Source: Heyndrickxia vini (GTDB taxonomy: Bacteria > Bacillota > Bacilli > Bacillales > Bacillaceae_C). From it: a DNA stretch of 64,000 nt. Both the position numbers and the translations under genes were made by a program. The notes beneath the pieces are model-generated. The model made no database searches. It saw nothing but the letters and a program-made list of their open reading frames with translations, and was not told where the DNA came from. The stretch lies in assembly GCF_016772275.1 (NCBI RefSeq), contig NZ_CP065425.1, forward strand, positions 1,952,653 through 2,016,652, written 5' to 3'. This document shows, one piece after another, positions 27,195 to 38,360 of the stretch. The stretch's first letter is position 1. The number at the start of each line of letters is the position of its first letter.

Positions 27195-29723
27195 TTGAAA
27201 TTAAGTAAAAAACGGTTGATATCTTTTTTAAAAATTGCCTTTCCAATTGCATTATTAGTGCTAATTATTTTTGAATCGAAAAAGATGGTAAAAGATATCG
27301 ATATAAATTTATTAAAAAATAATATTTCTGAACTTACGCCCTCGAATATCTTATTAATTGTATTATTAGGATTAATAGCAATTATTCCTATGCTGTTTTA
27401 TGATTTAATCTTATGCAAAATTTTAAAGTTAAATTTGAAAATAAAGGAACTTTTTTCTTATTCCTGGATTGTTAATACATTTTCGAACTTTTTAGGTTTC
27501 GGGGGTGTAATTGGTCTAAGTTTACGTTCTTTTTTTTATAAAAAATATTATAAAGAAAAAGATGTTATTTTAAAAAATATCGCTAAAGTGTCAATCTTCT
27601 ACATTTCAGGAATATCTATTTTATGTTGGTTAGTAGCAATAGGAATATTTAAACCGATTTTTTTAGTGGAATTGAAGTGGCTGAAAATTGCCGTTTGGGC
27701 GTTAGCTTTGTATATTCCATTTTTAATAATAAGCTTTCAGTGGAAAAATATAAAAAATGCACAATTTTCTTTTAAAAATAACTATTTGATTGAACTTATG
27801 GTTATTTCACTATTTGAATGGATGAGTGCGTTATTGTTTTTTTGGGTAATTGCATTTTTAATTGATATTCCTATAAGTATTGCGCAGCTATTTCCGATTT
27901 TTGTTGTCGCATCATGTGCAGGAATAATAAGTATGATTCCCGGTGGACTAGGTTCTTTTGATTTTGTCATTTTAATGGGGTTCGAATTTTATCACATTGA
28001 GACTGAAAAAATATTATTAGTATTGTTGCTTTATCGAATTTGTTATTATTTCATCCCGTTTATTGTGGCAATTGGCTTATTTGTAAGATATTTTTGGAGG
28101 CAATTGGATGAACAATATAAAAAAATAATTTTTGTCATATCCAAAAATATGAGTCACTGGATACTAACAATATTAGTGTTTTTCTCTGGTATCGTATTAT
28201 TACTTTCGGCATCTTTACCAGGGGTGCTTGATCGTATTAAGTTTTTAAGAGAGTTTTTATCTTCACCATTAATGGGTTTCTCTCATCAATTAACGATTGT
28301 TGCCGGATTTTTATTAATTTTGTTATCAAGAGGAATTGAGTATAGGGTAAGATGGGCATATTACTCTACACTTGTACTTTTAATCTTTGCTTCTTTACTT
28401 TGTCTTGTTAAAGGATTTGATTATGAAGAAGCCATTTATTTAGGCTTTGTAGCGATTATGTTGGTTGTTTCAAAGAAAAGGTTCTATCGATTGAATTTTG
28501 TTATTACATGGGGTAGAGCTGCTTTTGATTTTATTGTTATCATTTTCTTTACACTGCTATACGTGCTAATCGGTTATAATAACTTACCTGATAGTAAGCT
28601 GAAGATTCCCCATTTTATTCGAAAATATGTGATTATCGATGCTAGTGATTTAATTTTGAGTGCAATGACTGGCTTATTGATCGCTGCAATTATTATGTTT
28701 ATCACTTATTTTTTTATGAGGCCGAGAACTCCAGGTTCCTATCAAATTGATGAAAACAAGGTGAAGGCACATTTGGAAAAGTATGGGGGAACCGTTCTTT
28801 CACACTTAGTCTTTTTGCATGATAAAAAAATCTTTTGGAATGAAACAGGTCAAGTAATGATGATGTATGAACAATATGCAGATAAGCTAGTTATTCTGGG
28901 TGATCCAATAGGGAAACAAGAAGAATTCTTTCATACCATTGAAGAATTTCATGATTTTGCGGATCTATACGGATACACACCCGCTTACTATCAAGTAACT
29001 AATGAATTAATCCCAAAATTACATGAAAACGGGTATGACTTTTTCAAATTAGGAGAAGAAGCTTTTGTGGATTTACAAACTTTTACTCTGTCCGGTAGTA
29101 GAATGAAGGCGCTTCGAGCTACAAAAAATAAATTTGGAAAAGAAGGCTATAGCATTCAAGTACTTGAACCCCCATTGACGAAAGAGACTTTACAAGCATT
29201 AAAAAACATTTCTGATTTGTGGTTGAATGGAAAGAGGGAGAAAGGTTTTTCACTTGGCTTTTTTGATGAAAATTATTTAGAAACTGCCCCGTTAGCAATT
29301 TTAATGGATCCTGAAAAAAATCTTATAGCATTTGTAAGTATTATGCCTGTTTACGATAATCACACAACTTTATCAATTGATTTAATGAGGTATATCCCAA
29401 ATGTAACATCGGGAACAATGGATTTTATTTTCATTGAGTTATTTGAATGGGCAAAATTAAAAGGGTATAAACGGTTTAATTTAGGAATGGCACCGCTCGC
29501 AAATGTGGGATTATCAAAGTATTCATTTATTGGAGAAAAACTAGCGTCCCAAATCTACACTCATGGCAATTTTGTATATCATTTCAAAGGATTAAAAAAG
29601 TTTAAAGAAAAATATGCCAGTTCATGGGAACCAAAATATCTAGCCTATAGAAAGAAAACTTCATTGCCTACTACAATGATACAAATTGCCTTACTTATAT
29701 CAAAAAAACGCCCCAATTCATAA
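27195..29723 (+). CDS. mprF: Phosphatidylglycerol lysyltransferase MprF
   Basis: 842-aa bifunctional membrane protein that transfers an amino acid (usually lysine) from tRNA to phosphatidylglycerol and flips the product, giving resistance to cationic peptides. The N-terminal flippase part has many helices with the hallmark NTFSNFLGFGGVIGLSLR. A second helical bundle follows, and the C-terminal cytosolic GNAT-like synthase domain (from about residue 535) includes KSKY-like sequences LGMAPLANVGLSK and HLVFLHDKKIFW. TTG 27195 is preferred: it has GGTG at seven bases and the LSKKRLISFLKIAFPIALL N-terminus matches the family. ATG 27129 is an in-frame alternative without a ribosome site. The terminator hairpin includes the stop codon. 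Confidence 0.9.
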   Translation: MKLSKKRLISFLKIAFPIALLVLIIFESKKMVKDIDINLLKNNISELTPSNILLIVLLGLIAIIPMLFYDLILCKILKLNLKIKELFSYSWIVNTFSNFLGFGGVIGLSLRSFFYKKYYKEKDVILKNIAKVSIFYISGISILCWLVAIGIFKPIFLVELKWLKIAVWALALYIPFLIISFQWKNIKNAQFSFKNNYLIELMVISLFEWMSALLFFWVIAFLIDIPISIAQLFPIFVVASCAGIISMIPGGLGSFDFVILMGFEFYHIETEKILLVLLLYRICYYFIPFIVAIGLFVRYFWRQLDEQYKKIIFVISKNMSHWILTILVFFSGIVLLLSASLPGVLDRIKFLREFLSSPLMGFSHQLTIVAGFLLILLSRGIEYRVRWAYYSTLVLLIFASLLCLVKGFDYEEAIYLGFVAIMLVVSKKRFYRLNFVITWGRAAFDFIVIIFFTLLYVLIGYNNLPDSKLKIPHFIRKYVIIDASDLILSAMTGLLIAAIIMFITYFFMRPRTPGSYQIDENKVKAHLEKYGGTVLSHLVFLHDKKIFWNETGQVMMMYEQYADKLVILGDPIGKQEEFFHTIEEFHDFADLYGYTPAYYQVTNELIPKLHENGYDFFKLGEEAFVDLQTFTLSGSRMKALRATKNKFGKEGYSIQVLEPPLTKETLQALKNISDLWLNGKREKGFSLGFFDENYLETAPLAILMDPEKNLIAFVSIMPVYDNHTTLSIDLMRYIPNVTSGTMDFIFIELFEWAKLKGYKRFNLGMAPLANVGLSKYSFIGEKLASQIYTHGNFVYHFKGLKKFKEKYASSWEPKYLAYRKKTSLPTTMIQIALLISKKRPNS

Positions 29724-29736
29724 AAGGGGCGTTTTT
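29704..29736. terminator. Bidirectional terminator shared by mprF and pepF
   Basis: AAAAACGCCCC/GGGGCGTTTTT stem. The mprF stop codon lies in the loop. Confidence 0.9.
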
Positions 29737-29744
29737 CTTTAATA

Positions 29745-31550
29745 TTAACTATTTTCTAATTCCTCGACTAGTTGATTCACATATTTCACAGCACTTCTGA
29801 TTGCGTCAGGTTTTGACATGTCTACACCGGCCTTTTTAATTAATTCAAGCGGTTTTAATGTCCCACCTGCTTTTAATACGTCTAACCAACGTTCAACAGC
29901 GGGTTGACCTTCAATCTTAATCATTTTTGCAACCGCTGTTGATACGGTCAAACCGGCGGAATAGGTGTAAGGATAAAGACCCATATAGTAATGAGGCTGA
30001 CGCATCCACGTTAGGCTTGCACCTTCATCTATCTCAAGTGTATCTCCCCAAAATTTTTGAAGGACCTCCTTCTTTTCCTCGCATAAAGTGGTTGAAGTAA
30101 TTGGCTTTCCAGCTTCAGCTAACGTATAAATTCTACGTTGGAGTTCACCCTCTAATAAATGTGTCACAAAGTTATGATAGTATGTTCCAAGTAATTGTGA
30201 AATGACCCAACGTCTCATCCGTTTGTCATTAGTTTTAGATAAAATATGATCAGCTAATAATAATTCATTCATTGTAGAAGGTGCTTCTATAAAATAAGTA
30301 GATGGATCAGTATTGAAAATACGCTGATTTTCCCCCGCAAGATAAAAGTGTCCTGCATGGCCCAACTCATGTGCAAGAACAAAGGCACCTCTCATCGTAT
30401 CTGTCCATGTAATCAAAATATATGGATGAAGACCATAAGGGGTAGAACAAAACGCACCTGTAGATTTTCCAATATTATCAGCTAGATCAACCCATCTTTC
30501 TGATAAAGCAGTTTGCATAATTTGGCTATATTCTGGTCCCATAATCTTTAAAGCTTCAATAATAAGTTTGGATGCTTCTTCAAATGTAGTAGAAGGATTA
30601 TATTCAGGATCGAGTGGCGCTTTTAAATCACAGAACATCATTTTATCCAAACCTAATTCGCGTTTTTTTAATTTTGCGTAACGCTGCATGATCGGCGACA
30701 ATTCTTTTTGCAGAACATCCAGTTGGTTATGGTACATTTCTAATGTTACATTTTGTGGGTGTAATAACATTTCTGTAACTGTATCAAAGTTACGTAATTT
30801 CGCTAAGGCGACCTGTTTTGTTATTTCTGTTGCATATGTAGCAGCAAACGTATTTTTATATTGACTTAATGTATGCGTAAAGGTTTCATATGCTTTTCTA
30901 CGTAAATCTGTGTTAGGTGATAGCTCATAACGATCTTCATACAGGGCAAAGGACATCGGCAATGAATTTCCTTCATTATCAATTAGTGAATCAAATTGCA
31001 TATCAGACGATTTACTCCGTTGATAAATCATATATGGTGCATCATGAACTTCACTTAATGCAGCTAAAGTTTCTTCAATTTCTGGTGATAATGTATGTGG
31101 CTTTTTATCGATAATGTCTTGTAAGTAGTTTCTAAATACTTCTAATCTTGGTTCCTCAGCGATAAATTGTTGAATTGTTCCCTCGGGTAATGAAAGGATT
31201 TCAGATTCTAAAAATGCTAAAGAACTACCTAAAGTAGCCATTGCTCCAGCGATTCGTGAAGAATTACCTTGATTTACTGGATTTGTTCCATCTTCTGAGG
31301 ATCGTAAATTTGCATAGGTTTCTAAATGGATGAATGTTGTGTAAAGTGCTTCATAAGCTGTTAGACAGTTAAACAATGATGAATGATTATTTAACTGACC
31401 TTTATATTTGCGTACGGAATCAAGATTCTGTTGTAAAGCTTCAAGTTCCGCTTGCCATGCTTCATCACTCGCATAAAGATCCTCTATTTTCCATCTCATT
31501 TCTTCAGGAACTTCCGAACGAGTCAATCTTTTCTCAGCTATTTTTTCCAT
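29745..31550 (-). CDS. pepF: Oligoendopeptidase F
   Basis: 601-aa cytoplasmic M3 zinc metallopeptidase that cleaves peptides of about 7-17 residues. The zinc site HELGH lies in LAHELGHAGHFYLAG, with the downstream glutamate ligand in the EAPSTMNELLL segment. PYTYSAGLTVSTAV and the N-terminal helical lid (WKIEDLYASDEAWQAELEAL region) are typical. ATG 31550 has GGGAG upstream. It converges with mprF on a shared terminator. A monocistronic gene. Confidence 0.95.
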   Translation of the reverse strand: MEKIAEKRLTRSEVPEEMRWKIEDLYASDEAWQAELEALQQNLDSVRKYKGQLNNHSSLFNCLTAYEALYTTFIHLETYANLRSSEDGTNPVNQGNSSRIAGAMATLGSSLAFLESEILSLPEGTIQQFIAEEPRLEVFRNYLQDIIDKKPHTLSPEIEETLAALSEVHDAPYMIYQRSKSSDMQFDSLIDNEGNSLPMSFALYEDRYELSPNTDLRRKAYETFTHTLSQYKNTFAATYATEITKQVALAKLRNFDTVTEMLLHPQNVTLEMYHNQLDVLQKELSPIMQRYAKLKKRELGLDKMMFCDLKAPLDPEYNPSTTFEEASKLIIEALKIMGPEYSQIMQTALSERWVDLADNIGKSTGAFCSTPYGLHPYILITWTDTMRGAFVLAHELGHAGHFYLAGENQRIFNTDPSTYFIEAPSTMNELLLADHILSKTNDKRMRRWVISQLLGTYYHNFVTHLLEGELQRRIYTLAEAGKPITSTTLCEEKKEVLQKFWGDTLEIDEGASLTWMRQPHYYMGLYPYTYSAGLTVSTAVAKMIKIEGQPAVERWLDVLKAGGTLKPLELIKKAGVDMSKPDAIRSAVKYVNQLVEELENS

Positions 31551-31759
31551 TTTCTATTCTCCCTTTGAATAAATCATCTATTTCGTTTCACTAATCATTT
31601 TCATTATATATGAATGTTTGGACTTTTTGTATAATTCAATCGATTTTTTTGCAAGAATGAAGGATATATTTTCTATTAATAAAATTAGTCCATTTTCATA
31701 AACTAACATCGTTCAGTTCGAACAAGAGTCAAATTACACCAAAAAAGGGGTTATGAATA

Positions 31760-31966
31760 ATGACGGTAATTAATAATATTAAGCAAACCATTTCAGGATT
31801 GAAAAGTGCCCAAGCTAATTTAGAAAGCTTTTCGTTAGCGACAGATAATAAACAAGCTAAACAATTGTATCAATCATGTGCTCAACAAACTCAATCAATT
31901 ATTGACACACTAACACCAAGAATGAATGAAGTGGAACAAGAAGAACCACAATATAAACAACAATAA
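31760..31966 (+). CDS. DUF1657 small protein, first copy
   Basis: 68 aa: VINNIKQTISGLKSAQANL and ESFSLATDNKQAKQLYQ, ending EEPQYKQQ. It is a predicted two-helix protein matching the DUF1657 pattern (hydrophobic heptads, Q/S-rich, EEPQYK end). DUF1657 genes accompany spore-associated spoVA-type or DUF421 genes in Bacillaceae and the proteins are thought to be spore components. AAAGGGG lies before ATG. A terminator-like hairpin separates it from the next DUF1657 gene, so it may be made in excess. Confidence 0.85.
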   Translation: MTVINNIKQTISGLKSAQANLESFSLATDNKQAKQLYQSCAQQTQSIIDTLTPRMNEVEQEEPQYKQQ

Positions 31967-31977
31967 GAATATATATT

Positions 31978-32008
31978 AAAGGATGATATGCATTTATATC
32001 ATCCTTTT
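31978..32008 (+). terminator. Internal terminator/attenuator between the two DUF1657 genes
   Basis: AAAGGATGATAT/ATATCATCCTTT, a perfect 12-bp stem with six-base loop ending in TTTT. It lies inside an otherwise co-directional, closely spaced gene set, so read-through probably sets the level of the downstream genes. Confidence 0.75.
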
Positions 32009-32026
32009 CTAAAAGGGGTCAGGAAA

Positions 32027-32230
32027 ATGACAATTGCTTCCGATATAAAAAATTGTATTGCGAGTCTTAATGGAGCAAAAAGCAATTTAAGTCGCTTTGC
32101 ATTAATGAGTACAGATGAAAAGGCACAAAAGGTTTTTCACGAAAGTATGTTGGAAACGGATGAAATCATTACAGATTTACAAAATAGACTGGTTATTCTT
32201 GAACGGGAAGAACCTCAATATAAAAGTTAA
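32027..32230 (+). CDS. DUF1657 small protein, second copy
   Basis: 67 aa: MTIASDIKNCIASLNGAKSN then LSRFALMSTDEKAQKVFHE, ending EEPQYKS. It is a paralogue of the preceding protein. ATG 32027 is preferred. The upstream ATG at 31988 would start inside the attenuator hairpin. The gap to the DUF421 gene is 17 bases, with a strong GGAGGAGG site there, so this gene and the 2Duf gene are one transcript. Confidence 0.83.
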   Translation: MTIASDIKNCIASLNGAKSNLSRFALMSTDEKAQKVFHESMLETDEIITDLQNRLVILEREEPQYKS

Positions 32231-32247
32231 AGGGAGGAGGAGAATTG

Positions 32248-33111
32248 ATGGGACCGAATTGGCTTGAAGTTATTTTACGATCAATTATTACTTTAATCGT
32301 TTTATTCGTTTTAACCAAATTGTTAGGAAGAAAACAAATTAGTCAATTGTCCCTTTTCGAATATATTACTGGGATTGTGGTTGGCGGTATTGGGGCGGAG
32401 ATTTCTACCGGTGTTGGACAAAGCTTTCTTAACGGAATATATAGTTTATTTATTTGGACATTAATTCCTATATTATTAACTTATCTTTCTTTAAAGAGTA
32501 AAAAGGTTCGAGATTTTCTAGATGGTACCCCAGTTGTCGTAATTAAGGATGGGAAAATACAGGAGGATAGCTTAACGAAAGAAAAGCATACGGTTGATGA
32601 CTTGGTTTCACTTTTAAGAAAGAAAAATGCTTTTAATGTAGCTGATGTGGAGTTCGCGGTTCTTGAACCGAGCGGAGAGTTGAATGTATTATTAAAAAAA
32701 GAGAAACAACCAATCACTCCAAAGGATGTCCAATTGCAAGTCGCTCCAGAAAAAGAGCCAAAAACCGTCATTTCTGAAGGAATGATATTGGATGAAGCGC
32801 TTGGATTTACTGGCTATAATCGTTCGTGGTTAAAAACTGAATTGGAAAAGTTAAATGTTGCTCTTGATAATGTTTTTCTTGGGCAAGTTGATTCCTATGG
32901 AAAATTAACTGTGGATATTTATGATGATAAAATTCAACTTCCCAATTCACAAGAGAGAACATTATTATTAGCGACTTTAAAAAAATGCCAAGCAGATCTT
33001 GAATTATTTACTTTAGCTACTGAATCAAAATCTGCCAGTGAAATGTATCAAAATAATGCACAAAGGTTGGAAGTTTTGGTAGAGAAATTGAAACCATTCC
33101 TTATAGAATAA
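32248..33111 (+). CDS. 2Duf-type membrane protein: DUF421 (YetF-like) fused to DUF1657
   Basis: 287 aa. Residues 1-80 hold three membrane helices (VILRSIITLIVLFVLTKLLG; FEYITGIVVGGIGAEI; GIYSLFIWTLIPILLTYL). Residues about 85-220 are the cytosolic DUF421/YetF core (TPVVVIKDGKIQ, TVDDLVSLLRKKNAF, GQVDSYGKLTVDIYDD). The last 60 residues (TLLLATLKKCQADLELFTLA, YQNNAQRLEVLVEKL) repeat the DUF1657 fold of the two upstream genes. This two-domain architecture is that of 2Duf, an inner spore membrane protein linked to spore wet-heat resistance in strains with the mobile spoVA2 operon. No spoVA genes are here. ATG 32248 is preferred over TTG 32245 on spacing. Confidence 0.85.
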   Translation: MGPNWLEVILRSIITLIVLFVLTKLLGRKQISQLSLFEYITGIVVGGIGAEISTGVGQSFLNGIYSLFIWTLIPILLTYLSLKSKKVRDFLDGTPVVVIKDGKIQEDSLTKEKHTVDDLVSLLRKKNAFNVADVEFAVLEPSGELNVLLKKEKQPITPKDVQLQVAPEKEPKTVISEGMILDEALGFTGYNRSWLKTELEKLNVALDNVFLGQVDSYGKLTVDIYDDKIQLPNSQERTLLLATLKKCQADLELFTLATESKSASEMYQNNAQRLEVLVEKLKPFLIE

Positions 33112-33122
33112 AAAGTATTTGT

Positions 33123-34550
33123 TTAATTAAGAAAATCGTTGATTAGCTTAACATAGGACTCTTTCGGATAACTGTTGTAAAGACCCATTCCCATTCTAAC
33201 TGGATCACCAAAGAAAAATCGTTCAAACTGAGTTTGTCTGGTTCCGAAACTACTCATGCATAAATCCCAGGCGAGTCGAAAAAGTTTTACTCGATCAGTC
33301 GCATTAACGTTTGTAGCCTGTAAATAATTTTCAAGATAAGAGGATATCGGTGATTGGAACTGTTCTTCAGTTGGGAGGAGAATCATTCCGCTGCCACCTA
33401 AAAGCTGTATAATTTCAATTAATCGGGGGTAAATTCTAGGATAATAATAGATGGCAACATTTAATGGTTTGTAATCGGGGACCATTGTATTAAAATGATC
33501 AAGAGTTGAATGAAATCGAGACGAGAGATGTAAAGACTTCATTATTTCGAGAGTAGATATAACCTCACTAAGTTTGTCTTTTACGTGCTGATATTCAATA
33601 ATATTAATGGAATGTACAATGGTCTCTGCCAATCCAAGAATAAATTCTGTTTTTACAATCATTCTTGTAATTGCTTGAAACAAAAGCATTGTATTAAACT
33701 TAGTTTCCGAAAACATATTACATGCAATTTCTAAATTTTTATATAGAAAGACGCGTTCCCACGGGACTAGAACCTCATCGAAAACAACAATTGAATCCAT
33801 TTCCTCAAATTTTGAACCTAACGGATAGTCAAAATTAGACTCTCCATTTACGAAAGATTCTCTGCAAATAAATTTTAAACCAGGTGTATTTGAAGGGATG
33901 GAAAAGGCGTATACATAAGCATCTTCAATAAAGTTTCCTCCAGAAGGAAGCACCAATACTTCATCGGTTATACCGCCTTGGGTAGCTAAAAGTCTCGCAC
34001 CTTTTACGATGATTCCATCACTTGTTTCACGAATGACTTTAGCTGCAATAATTTTATCGGAATCTTCATAATAGCCGATGGAACGATTCACCTGCGGATT
34101 AATAAATGTGTGAGTAAAGGAGAGGTCATTTTCCATTGCCATTTTATAAATGTTAAAAATATTTTTATCATAATTCTTTTTATCTTCATGAAATATAGAA
34201 TTAGCAACACCTAAAGCCATAATACCTGTGTTAACATAATCCGGTGAACGCCCTAATAAACCTAAATTTGATTGTGCCCATTCCTTTGTTGCCACAAATC
34301 TACGTTCTAAATCTTTTTTGGTTTTTGGTTGTTTAAATGCAAAATTCACTTCAGAATTTGTTATGTGAGATGTAAAGGTAAAAGTTTCCTTATTAGCATT
34401 TGAAAGATCATATAATGCCGCTTTACTTTTTAATACTCCTTTAAAAGCAGGATGTTGCGATATTTTTCCATCTATCTTTTTTCCATCTATCCACACTTCA
34501 TTATTTAAGTTGTCTATTCTGGATATATAATCCTTTCCTAAAACAGTCAA
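33123..34550 (-). CDS. HpaB-type flavin-dependent monooxygenase (4-hydroxyphenylacetate 3-hydroxylase family)
   Basis: 475-aa oxygenase component of a two-component FADH2-dependent system that ortho-hydroxylates phenolic substrates. HpaB signatures include FTHTFINPQVNRS, IVKGARLLATQGG, VFDEVLVPWERVF and the C-terminal LLGGSGMILLP and DPVRM. GAGGTGATC lies before a TTG at 34550, giving MTVLGKDYISR. The GTG at 34559 overlaps that ribosome site and is rejected. No flavin reductase partner is nearby. YoaI is the B. subtilis relative I recall. Substrate unknown. It converges with the 2Duf gene with only 11 bases between stops and no visible terminator. Confidence 0.85.
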   Translation of the reverse strand: MTVLGKDYISRIDNLNNEVWIDGKKIDGKISQHPAFKGVLKSKAALYDLSNANKETFTFTSHITNSEVNFAFKQPKTKKDLERRFVATKEWAQSNLGLLGRSPDYVNTGIMALGVANSIFHEDKKNYDKNIFNIYKMAMENDLSFTHTFINPQVNRSIGYYEDSDKIIAAKVIRETSDGIIVKGARLLATQGGITDEVLVLPSGGNFIEDAYVYAFSIPSNTPGLKFICRESFVNGESNFDYPLGSKFEEMDSIVVFDEVLVPWERVFLYKNLEIACNMFSETKFNTMLLFQAITRMIVKTEFILGLAETIVHSINIIEYQHVKDKLSEVISTLEIMKSLHLSSRFHSTLDHFNTMVPDYKPLNVAIYYYPRIYPRLIEIIQLLGGSGMILLPTEEQFQSPISSYLENYLQATNVNATDRVKLFRLAWDLCMSSFGTRQTQFERFFFGDPVRMGMGLYNSYPKESYVKLINDFLN

Positions 34551-34635
34551 AATGATCACCTCACAAAATTATTGTCACTAACATAAATATATGCAAAAGA
34601 TTAAGTGGGACAATCAATAAAAATTTTAAGTCTAA

Positions 34636-34668
34636 ATAAAAAAAGGAATCAAACTACTGTTTGATTCC
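34636..34668 (-). terminator. Terminator of ykpA
   Basis: GGAATCAAAC-TACT-GTTTGATTCC stem. The minus-strand T tract is at 34636-34644. Confidence 0.88.
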
Positions 34669-34683
34669 CTTTATTTCAAAGTA

Positions 34684-36330
<1,647 letters not shown>

Positions 36331-36393
36331 CTAATTGATTATAACATGACTTGAGCGAAAAGGGGAAAGTACACTGCATAACAACTATTCAAA

Positions 36394-36588
36394 TTATAAA
36401 TTCTCGTTTTGTTGTTTTATTTCATCTCCTGTAAGAATTGTATTCGCTTCTTCTAAGTTTTTATGTTCTTCAACTGATCCACCCGGATAATATGGTTTTT
36501 GATTGACATTACTCATCGCGGTATTTATTGTAATCTTTTTCGTTTTTGGTGTATCGGTTACTCTTTTCTCATCACCTTGATTTGTCAT
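36394..36588 (-). CDS. Small hydrophilic protein of unknown function
   Basis: 64 aa, not recognised. It is rich in Asn, Lys, Thr and Glu, has no Cys or Trp, and no hydrophobic segment. The sequence MTNQGDEKRVTDTPKTKK is followed by NQKPYYPGGSVEEHK. ATG 36588 has AAGGAG at ten bases. The composition suggests a disordered protein, possibly a minor spore or stress protein. It is divergent from yhfW with a shared 120-bp regulatory gap. Confidence 0.6.
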   Translation of the reverse strand: MTNQGDEKRVTDTPKTKKITINTAMSNVNQKPYYPGGSVEEHKNLEEANTILTGDEIKQQNENL

Positions 36589-36708
36589 CTGTATCAACTC
36601 CTTGTAGGTTTCAAAATTAATCTATCTAAGTATTATTTCAAAATACACATGAAAATAATCCTTTGTGGTAAATATAGTAATAAATATTACATTTTGGAGG
36701 ATAGATTA

Positions 36709-38241
36709 ATGTCAAATGAACAAGTAGGTATGCCGCAATTTCCCAAGCCCATTTGGAAAGAGGAGGTTGAAATACCAATTTTTTCAGCTTTAGTCGAAGA
36801 TATTGAAGTAGATGTTGCAATTGTTGGTGGCGGGATTACTGGAATCACCACTGCCTATTTGCTAACGAAAAAAGGGTACAAAGTAGCAATCATTGAGGCT
36901 GGTGAGCTTTTAAATGGTACAACTGCACATACGACTGCAAAAATCACGGCACAACATGGTTTAATCTATGATGAACTAATTAGAAATAATGGAAAAGAAC
37001 AAGCTAAATTATATTATGAAGCAAATGAAGAAGCATTAAAATTTATTAAAACTACGATTGAAGAGCTCCAAATTGACTGCGATTTTAGTCAAGAGGATGC
37101 TTATATATATACAAATAGTGAAGATTATATTAGTAAATTAGAAGCTGAAGCTACTGCCTATAGGGAACTAGGCATTAATGGCGAAATGATCAATAATATC
37201 CCAGTAGATATTCCGGTAAAAGCGGCTCTAATTATGAGGAATCAAGCACAATTTCATCCGTTAAAATATTTAAAAATCTTAATTGAATATATACAAAAAG
37301 AGGGAGGGCTAATCTTTGAAAAAACGACAGCAACGGATGTCGATTATTCAGATCAACCAATTGTTATAACAAAAGAAGGGTTAAATGTAGCGTGTAAATT
37401 TGTCTGTGCTTGTTCACATTTTCCGTTTTATGATGGCCTTGGTTTTTATCCGACCCGAATGTATGCAGAGAGATCCTATTTAATAGCGGTAAAAACGAAT
37501 AAGGATGTTCCGGGTGGAATGTATATTAATGCAGAACAGCCGACAAGATCCTTCCGAACAATGACGTTGAACGGGGAAAAGGTATTATTGGTCGGTGGTG
37601 AAAATCACAAAACCGGACAAGGGATACCGACTATTCTTCATTATGAGGCTTTAGAAGAGTTTGCAAAAAATGAGTTTGGAATGAATGAATTCTTATTCAG
37701 ATGGTCTGCTCAAGATTTAACGACATTGGACAAGATTCCATACATTGGACGGATTACGAATAATCATGATCAAGTACTTGTAGCGACAGGATTTAGAAAA
37801 TGGGGTATGACAAACAGTACAGTTTCGGCCATTTTACTAGCCGATATTATTTCGGACACTGAAAATAAATATGAAGATCTATTCTCACCATCAAGATTCA
37901 ATGCAAACCCAAGTGTAAAAGAATTTATCACGACGAATCTCGATGTGGCCAAACATTTAATAGAAGGTAAATTGGAGTACCCTCTTCGAGACATTAATGA
38001 TTTAGCTAATGATGAAGGATCAGTTGTCAATGTAAACGGTAAACGGGCAGGGGCGTACAAAGATGCTGACGGTAAAGTTTATGTAGTCGATACGACATGT
38101 ACACATTTAGGGTGTGAAATTGAGTGGAATTCCGGTGATCGGACATGGGACTGTCCTTGTCACGGTTCACGATTTTCAATTGTTGGAGATGTAATCGAGG
38201 GACCTGCGGAAACACCTTTGGGAAAAGTTGACTTAGATTAA
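36709..38241 (+). CDS. yhfW: FAD-dependent oxidoreductase with C-terminal Rieske domain, YhfW
   Basis: 510 aa. The N-terminal DAO-type FAD domain has the dinucleotide motif VAIVGGGITGITTAYLL (residues about 33-49) and GTTAHTTAKITAQHG. The C-terminal 85 residues are a Rieske [2Fe-2S] domain with both ligand pairs: CTHLGC and CPCHGS. ATG 36709 follows TTGGAGG at nine bases. The frame is open upstream to 36499, but that part is antisense to the small gene on the other strand and is not coding. The electron acceptor and substrate are unknown. Fused DAO-Rieske enzymes are common in Bacillus (YhfW). Confidence 0.9.
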   Translation: MSNEQVGMPQFPKPIWKEEVEIPIFSALVEDIEVDVAIVGGGITGITTAYLLTKKGYKVAIIEAGELLNGTTAHTTAKITAQHGLIYDELIRNNGKEQAKLYYEANEEALKFIKTTIEELQIDCDFSQEDAYIYTNSEDYISKLEAEATAYRELGINGEMINNIPVDIPVKAALIMRNQAQFHPLKYLKILIEYIQKEGGLIFEKTTATDVDYSDQPIVITKEGLNVACKFVCACSHFPFYDGLGFYPTRMYAERSYLIAVKTNKDVPGGMYINAEQPTRSFRTMTLNGEKVLLVGGENHKTGQGIPTILHYEALEEFAKNEFGMNEFLFRWSAQDLTTLDKIPYIGRITNNHDQVLVATGFRKWGMTNSTVSAILLADIISDTENKYEDLFSPSRFNANPSVKEFITTNLDVAKHLIEGKLEYPLRDINDLANDEGSVVNVNGKRAGAYKDADGKVYVVDTTCTHLGCEIEWNSGDRTWDCPCHGSRFSIVGDVIEGPAETPLGKVDLD

Positions 38242-38249
38242 GCAAGAAT

Positions 38250-38275
38250 ACCACCTAATAGAGGTGGTTCTTCTA
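38250..38275 (+). terminator. Weak terminator after yhfW
   Basis: ACCACCT/AGGTGGT hairpin followed by TCTTCTATT. The T tract is poor, so read-through is possible. Confidence 0.55.
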
Positions 38276-38360
38276 TTGTAATAAATTAATGAAACTAAAG
38301 AAGGAATCATTGCGTAAAGATAGTAGAAAATAATTATTCATTATGAAAGAAGGTTTCCCA

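Noticed and set aside
36499-36708. N-terminal extension of YhfW
   Set aside because: The in-frame stretch overlaps a small gene on the opposite strand, lacks family similarity, and ATG 36709 has a near-perfect ribosome site.
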